A stretch of DNA of 64,000 nt from Candidatus Hydrogenedens sp. (GTDB lineage: Bacteria; Hydrogenedentota; Hydrogenedentia; Hydrogenedentales; Hydrogenedentaceae). The stretch's first letter is position 1. Every line of letters starts with the position of its first letter. The DNA lies in the NCBI GenBank assembly GCA_035378955.1, contig DAOSUS010000004.1, positions 1 to 64,000 of the forward strand. Reading direction: 5' to 3'. This document shows positions 60,747 through 64,000 of this stretch, in pieces. The notes beneath the pieces were generated by a model. The model was not told the origin of the DNA and did no database searches. It saw only the letters and a program-made list of their open reading frames with translations. Made by a program: the position numbers and the translations under genes.

Positions 60747-61544
60747 TTATTGAAAACTTCTTACTAAATTACCTACAACTAATGTCCATCCATCTACAAG
60801 AACGAAAAGAATTATCTTAAAAGGTAACGATACGAAAATAGGGGGTAGCATCATCATACCCATTGACATTAATGTGCTTGCCACTACCATATCAATAATT
60901 AAAAAAGGGATATATAACAGAAAACCTATCATGAATGCAGTCTTAAGTTCACTCAATACAAAAGCAGGGATAAGCACATGTGTAGGGACATCATCCGGGG
61001 TATTGGGTCTACCTCTTCCCGAAATCTGCAACATGGTTTTTAGTTCCTGTGGTTTTGTTTGTTTGAACATAAATTCCCGAATAGGAATTAAAGCACGGTT
61101 AAATGCTTCCGACTGACTAATTTGCTGTTGAATATATGGTTGTATGGATTCACGATTAACCCGTTCATAGGTAGGCATCATAATAAACATTGTCAAGAAC
61201 AAAGATAATCCAATTAAGACTTGATTGGGTGGAGTTTGTTGTGTCGCTAATGCCTGTCGAAGGAAAGCAAGGACTACAATAATCCTTGTAAAAGATGTAG
61301 TTAAAACAAGAATTGCCGGCGCTAATGTAAGTGCGGTAATAAGTATTACTAATGTTAATGTGGTAGAAAGATTCTCAGGGGCAATTGCTTGTTGAGCGGT
61401 TCCAACAATATTAATCCCTGTAGGATTTGTTACTGAAGTACGGGAAGGTTGAGCCAAAGAACTGGATACCCAAATAATAAAAAAGAAAAACAAAAACAGT
61501 CCGAATTTTTTACTTTTCAAAAGGGTGTTTTTTTTTATCCTCAT
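60747..61544 (-). CDS. fliP: Flagellar type III export membrane protein FliP
   Basis: The 265-residue protein (family ~245) has four membrane helices (LVILITALTLAPAILVLTTSFTRIIVVLAFL, LIGLSLFLTMFIMM, FMIGFLLYIPFLIIDMVVAS, LPFKIILFVLVDGWTLV) with the FliP marks TSFTRIIVVLAFLRQAL and IDMVVASTLMSMGMMMLPP. It is part of the export gate with FliQ and FliR, which are not in the window. The ATG at 61544 (MRIKKN) is chosen; an earlier one at 61571 lies in fliO. A signal-peptide-like start is present. Confidence 0.95.
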   Translation of the reverse strand: MRIKKNTLLKSKKFGLFLFFFFIIWVSSSLAQPSRTSVTNPTGINIVGTAQQAIAPENLSTTLTLVILITALTLAPAILVLTTSFTRIIVVLAFLRQALATQQTPPNQVLIGLSLFLTMFIMMPTYERVNRESIQPYIQQQISQSEAFNRALIPIREFMFKQTKPQELKTMLQISGRGRPNTPDDVPTHVLIPAFVLSELKTAFMIGFLLYIPFLIIDMVVASTLMSMGMMMLPPIFVSLPFKIILFVLVDGWTLVVGNLVRSFQ

Positions 61545-61554
61545 ACTAATAATT

Positions 61555-62367
61555 CTACTGGTCTGAAGCATTATTTGTTTCTTCTCGTATTGCTTGCTGC
61601 AGTCTTTGTATGTTTGCTTTCAAGGAAGCCAATTCATCGTCAATCGTTTCTGATACTTCGGGCATTTTTGAAGAACTCTGGGATTGAATTCTCGTTTCTA
61701 CATCATCTAAAACCTTACTAAATGTCTTTTTTGTATAAGCGGAGTCGGTAATATCTTCATTTGCAATAGAAACAAAAAATTCGTCCTCCGGAAAAACAAA
61801 TAACAAACTCATACGGTCTCCAGAAATACCTAAAACAAAAACTTTTCCTGCACTTTGGACATAATAAATCTTTATGCGTGGAGATAAATAAAGAACACCT
61901 ACAATTTTTCCAATAGATTTTACCCCTCGATATGTTTTGTTTGAAAAATAGCGAAGTCCTCCTAATAATACCAGTATCAATCCAACGACAAAGATAAGGG
62001 CAACAATCGTTCTAAAGAAATAATATATCCATGAATTTCCCGTTGTAGATGTATTAGAGCTACCTGTAGGGAGACTTTCTCCTTCTGTGTTTCCTGTATT
62101 TGTGGGTTCCGAACCCCAAACTGCCTGATGTTGTGAAAACCATGTGTTTGTTTTAGAGGATGCATTTTCCTTCTCAAGGGGTGTTTCTACATTTTTTACG
62201 GGTTTAGCCCCTTCACTATTTTTTTCTATATATTGTTCAGGATTTTTTAATTTATCCAGAACATTTTCTTTTTCAGTGGGAGCTGTATTTTCAGCAAAAA
62301 TATATAAGCCAGAAAAAAATAGAAACAGAAATGCAATAATCCAAAAAACATTTTTTTTATTCTTCAT
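61555..62367 (-). CDS. fliO: Flagellar biosynthesis protein FliO
   Basis: The 270-residue protein fits FliO, the assembly factor for FliP. It has an N-terminal signal segment (VFWIIAFLFLFFSGLYIFA), a polar periplasmic stretch rich in S/T/N/E (about 90 residues), a membrane helix (TIVALIFVVGLILVLLGGLRYF) and a cytoplasmic part SIGKIVGVLYLSPRIKIYYVQSAGKVFVLGISGD. The VxxLxPRxKIYxVxxGKxxxLG pattern is diagnostic. The ATG at 62367 overlaps fliN by 11 bases; an upstream TTG at 62385 is less likely. Confidence 0.88.
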   Translation of the reverse strand: MKNKKNVFWIIAFLFLFFSGLYIFAENTAPTEKENVLDKLKNPEQYIEKNSEGAKPVKNVETPLEKENASSKTNTWFSQHQAVWGSEPTNTGNTEGESLPTGSSNTSTTGNSWIYYFFRTIVALIFVVGLILVLLGGLRYFSNKTYRGVKSIGKIVGVLYLSPRIKIYYVQSAGKVFVLGISGDRMSLLFVFPEDEFFVSIANEDITDSAYTKKTFSKVLDDVETRIQSQSSSKMPEVSETIDDELASLKANIQRLQQAIREETNNASDQ

Positions 62368-62692
62368 CTCTTTTATATCCTTCAATCTCCACTATGCGAA
62401 TATGTAAGATATCGGCTAAGACTATCATCTCTCCCCTGCCTATAAGAACATTGTTAAAAAATATGTCTGCCAATTCACCTGCTTGTTTACTTAATGTAAC
62501 GATAGAGCCTTTGTCCAATTTCAAAATATCCCTTATTTTTATAGAACATCTTCCTAATTCCGCATCCACATGAATAGGAATCATGGCTAAATCATTTAAA
62601 GTAAGATGAACCGTGGAAGGGGAAGATTCTTTTTCTAAGTTTTCCTCAGGAACAAAATCGGAAATATTTTCAGAATTTTGTATAGCCATCAT
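62357..62692 (-). CDS. fliN: Flagellar motor switch protein FliN
   Basis: The 111-residue protein contains the SpoA-type domain: IPIHVDAELGRCSIKIRDILKLDKGSIVTLSKQAGELADIFFNNVLIGRGEMIVL. It forms the lower C-ring of the motor and binds export cargo. Its ATG overlaps the fliL stop in TAATG. fliM normally lies between fliL and fliN, but here fliL is directly joined to fliN. Confidence 0.93.
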   Translation of the reverse strand: MMAIQNSENISDFVPEENLEKESSPSTVHLTLNDLAMIPIHVDAELGRCSIKIRDILKLDKGSIVTLSKQAGELADIFFNNVLIGRGEMIVLADILHIRIVEIEGYKRDEE

Positions 62693-63237
62693 TATAAATC
62701 CACAATGGTATATTTAAGATACATTACTTCAAGGATAGAGCCTTTAACTCCAGGAGATAACTTATTTAATAATTGATTTGCTTCATTTTTTGTTTGTCTT
62801 AATAGTGCTTCCTGGACGCCGGGGTCATTAAGTTCGGTTCGTGTGCGATTTCGATGTATTTTGTTTATCAATGCAGTAAAATACTCCTTTTTCCCTTCAA
62901 TTACAGCAGATACCTCAGGTCCAGAGCAGGACATGGCCACCTGATAAATCAGCAAGGGTGCTGGAGCATCGGATTTTTGTGTAATTACTGTTGCTTGCGT
63001 TTCATCAAACTTTACGATTACTGCTGTTGCTGGTATTATATCTGTCGTATCGGTATTTACAGAAGAACTCTTTTCCTCTGTATTATCGGTTAATAGCATA
63101 GGTCGTAAAACAAATATGAACACAACAATTGCACTAATCGATGGAATTAGCACACTTGCTCCTCCTATTAGGAGCAATTTCACAAGGCTTGATGATTTTT
63201 TTTGTCCCTGTTGTTCTGGTGCTTTTTCATCCGCCAT
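62692..63237 (-). CDS. fliL: Flagellar basal-body protein FliL
   Basis: The 181-residue protein has an N-terminal cytoplasmic stub, a membrane helix (LLLIGGASVLIPSISAIVVFIFVL) and a periplasmic domain, with ALLRQTKNEANQLLNKLSPGVKGSILEVMYLKYTIVDL at its end matching FliL's last strand. FliL supports stator function around the motor. It is 78 bases after motB and overlaps fliN by one base. Confidence 0.85.
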   Translation of the reverse strand: MADEKAPEQQGQKKSSSLVKLLLIGGASVLIPSISAIVVFIFVLRPMLLTDNTEEKSSSVNTDTTDIIPATAVIVKFDETQATVITQKSDAPAPLLIYQVAMSCSGPEVSAVIEGKKEYFTALINKIHRNRTRTELNDPGVQEALLRQTKNEANQLLNKLSPGVKGSILEVMYLKYTIVDL

Positions 63238-63315
63238 AAGAATTATTCCTTCTATCTTTATATCTTCATTATATATTCATTGTAATAATAGAAAAATACA
63301 TTTTAAAAAATAAAA

Positions 63316-64000
63316 TCAAGGCATCCCCTTTTGTATCATTTCCATTTTTTCCTCACTTATAAAACCTCGCACAAAAATTTCAACTCGTCGGTTTTCTTTT
63401 CTTCCTTCTTCTGTTAAATTCGTTGAAATAGGCTGACTTGAACCACAAGCCGTTATTTCAAACATTTCAGGAGTAAGAGAACTAACAGCAAGCATTTTCC
63501 GCATAACCTGGTCTGAGCGATAATAACTTAAATCATAATTATCTCTGTATTTGGGATTATTCACTATAGGTGTATTATCTGTATGTCCCTTTATTTCTAT
63601 AAAAACATCCGTAAGTTCTCCCAATATTTTTGATATAGATTCAATGATAGGAAACGATTCGGGTTTCAGGTCTGCACTTCCTTTATCGAATAAAATAGAG
63701 TCGGGAAAGGTTATTTTTATCCCTCCTTTTGCATCGTATTCAACTTTAACCTGTTTTTCCTGTCCCATTACTTGTAACTCTTCGGCTATTTTTTGGGCTG
63801 CCTGTTGCATTTTCCTTTCTTGTTCTCTTCGATTCATCATTTGCATATCCAAAACACCTGGATTTTTAGGTAGAACACTGAAAGCTCCCTCAAGAGAACC
63901 CATCGCTTTTTTAAAGTCTTTTTCACTTATGGTAGAGAAAGAAACTAAAAGAATAAAAAAGGTCAGGAGCAAACTCATCATATCCCCATAAGTGACCACC
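63316..64000 (-). CDS. motB: Flagellar motor stator protein MotB, cut by window edge
   Basis: The visible 228 residues begin within the first membrane helix: VVTYGDMMSLLLTFFILLVSFS, with the proton-path Asp in YGD. The C-terminal OmpA-like peptidoglycan-binding domain shows ITFPDSILFDKGSADLKPES, IEIKGHTDNTP, DNYDLSYYRSDQVMRKML and ENRRVEIFVRG. MotB anchors the stator in the cell wall and pairs with MotA, which should lie just outside. The true start is beyond base 64000, since the frame is open to the edge and MotB has about 20 residues before this helix. Confidence 0.94.
   Translation of the reverse strand, partial: VVTYGDMMSLLLTFFILLVSFSTISEKDFKKAMGSLEGAFSVLPKNPGVLDMQMMNRREQERKMQQAAQKIAEELQVMGQEKQVKVEYDAKGGIKITFPDSILFDKGSADLKPESFPIIESISKILGELTDVFIEIKGHTDNTPIVNNPKYRDNYDLSYYRSDQVMRKMLAVSSLTPEMFEITACGSSQPISTNLTEEGRKENRRVEIFVRGFISEEKMEMIQKGMP

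Overview
The window reads as AT-rich bacterial chromosome, almost fully coding, with no gene-free stretch longer than about 250 bases and no integrase, transposase or phage structural gene. The host looks Gram-negative and flagellated. Outer-membrane signs are a beta-barrel porin, a GT9 heptosyltransferase-type enzyme and ExbD. Flagellar signs are MotB, FliL, FliN, FliO, FliP, FliW and CsrA. It is a sugar user, with two GH4 glycosidases, a PPi-type phosphofructokinase, a DUF1080 protein and Gfo/Idh/MocA oxidoreductases. The DUF1080 and Tat-type MocA proteins, the FG-GAP and HEAT secreted proteins and a doubled dockerin-like 'ISL.E(L/V)LR..Q.FN' module are typical of PVC/Planctomycetes-like and Hydrogenedentes/Sumerlaeota-like lineages. 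That placement is an inference from gene content only.

Layout. Bases 1-928 hold the left end of a purine block on the minus strand (a stand-alone IMP cyclohydrolase domain, then purD running off the edge). Bases 1042-10479 are genome maintenance and RNA functions: family-4 uracil-DNA glycosylase, PncC, DnaE, then a tightly packed minus-strand run tlyA-recN-LOG-like-beta-CASP nuclease. Bases 10581-14990 hold a small cohesin/dockerin-like secreted protein, an SGNH hydrolase beside a 36-base direct repeat, a response regulator with a decayed GGDEF domain, an orphan ExbD and a membrane TPR protein. Bases 15141-18870 are GH4-purC-purF. Bases 18954-20872 are an ECF sigma / anti-sigma / Spy-like periplasmic cassette. 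Bases 20955-27641 hold cysS, tRNA-Leu(UAA), tRNA-Cys, YjbQ, an ABC exporter, dprA and a DUF1080 protein.

Bases 27777-28773 hold a sugar nucleotidyltransferase and a tandem zinc-finger protein, followed by tRNA-Leu(AAG) and a Lys-rich/Mrr-N-like protein. Bases 30434-38624 form one plus-strand island: fliW, csrA, an unknown protein and three large glycosyltransferases. It reads as a surface or flagellin glycosylation locus tied to the FliW-CsrA switch. Bases 39307-47517 are a carbohydrate locus on the minus strand (GH4, Tat-type MocA oxidoreductase, HEAT/jelly-roll protein, FG-GAP protein, membrane protein, porin) with a palindromic operator candidate at its head. Bases 47694-56968 hold a PAS sensor, PPi-PFK, a hot-dog/PI-PLC-like/MocA operon, a GALK2-like kinase and an overlapping dGTPase-PNP pair. 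The right end has a secreted Memo-like protein, an EF-G2 paralogue and a motB-fliL-fliN-fliO-fliP operon that runs off the edge.

Most striking points: two otherwise intact plus-strand genes (the CgeB-type glycosyltransferase at 35137-36921 and the GALK2-like kinase at 53865-55217) each carry exactly one in-frame TGA; a stand-alone PurH cyclohydrolase domain; a tRNA-Leu with an AAG anticodon; a four-domain glycosyltransferase-glycosyltransferase-methyltransferase-TPR protein beside csrA; and an EF-G paralogue with Tyr in place of the catalytic His. All family assignments come from reading motifs. No database search was run.
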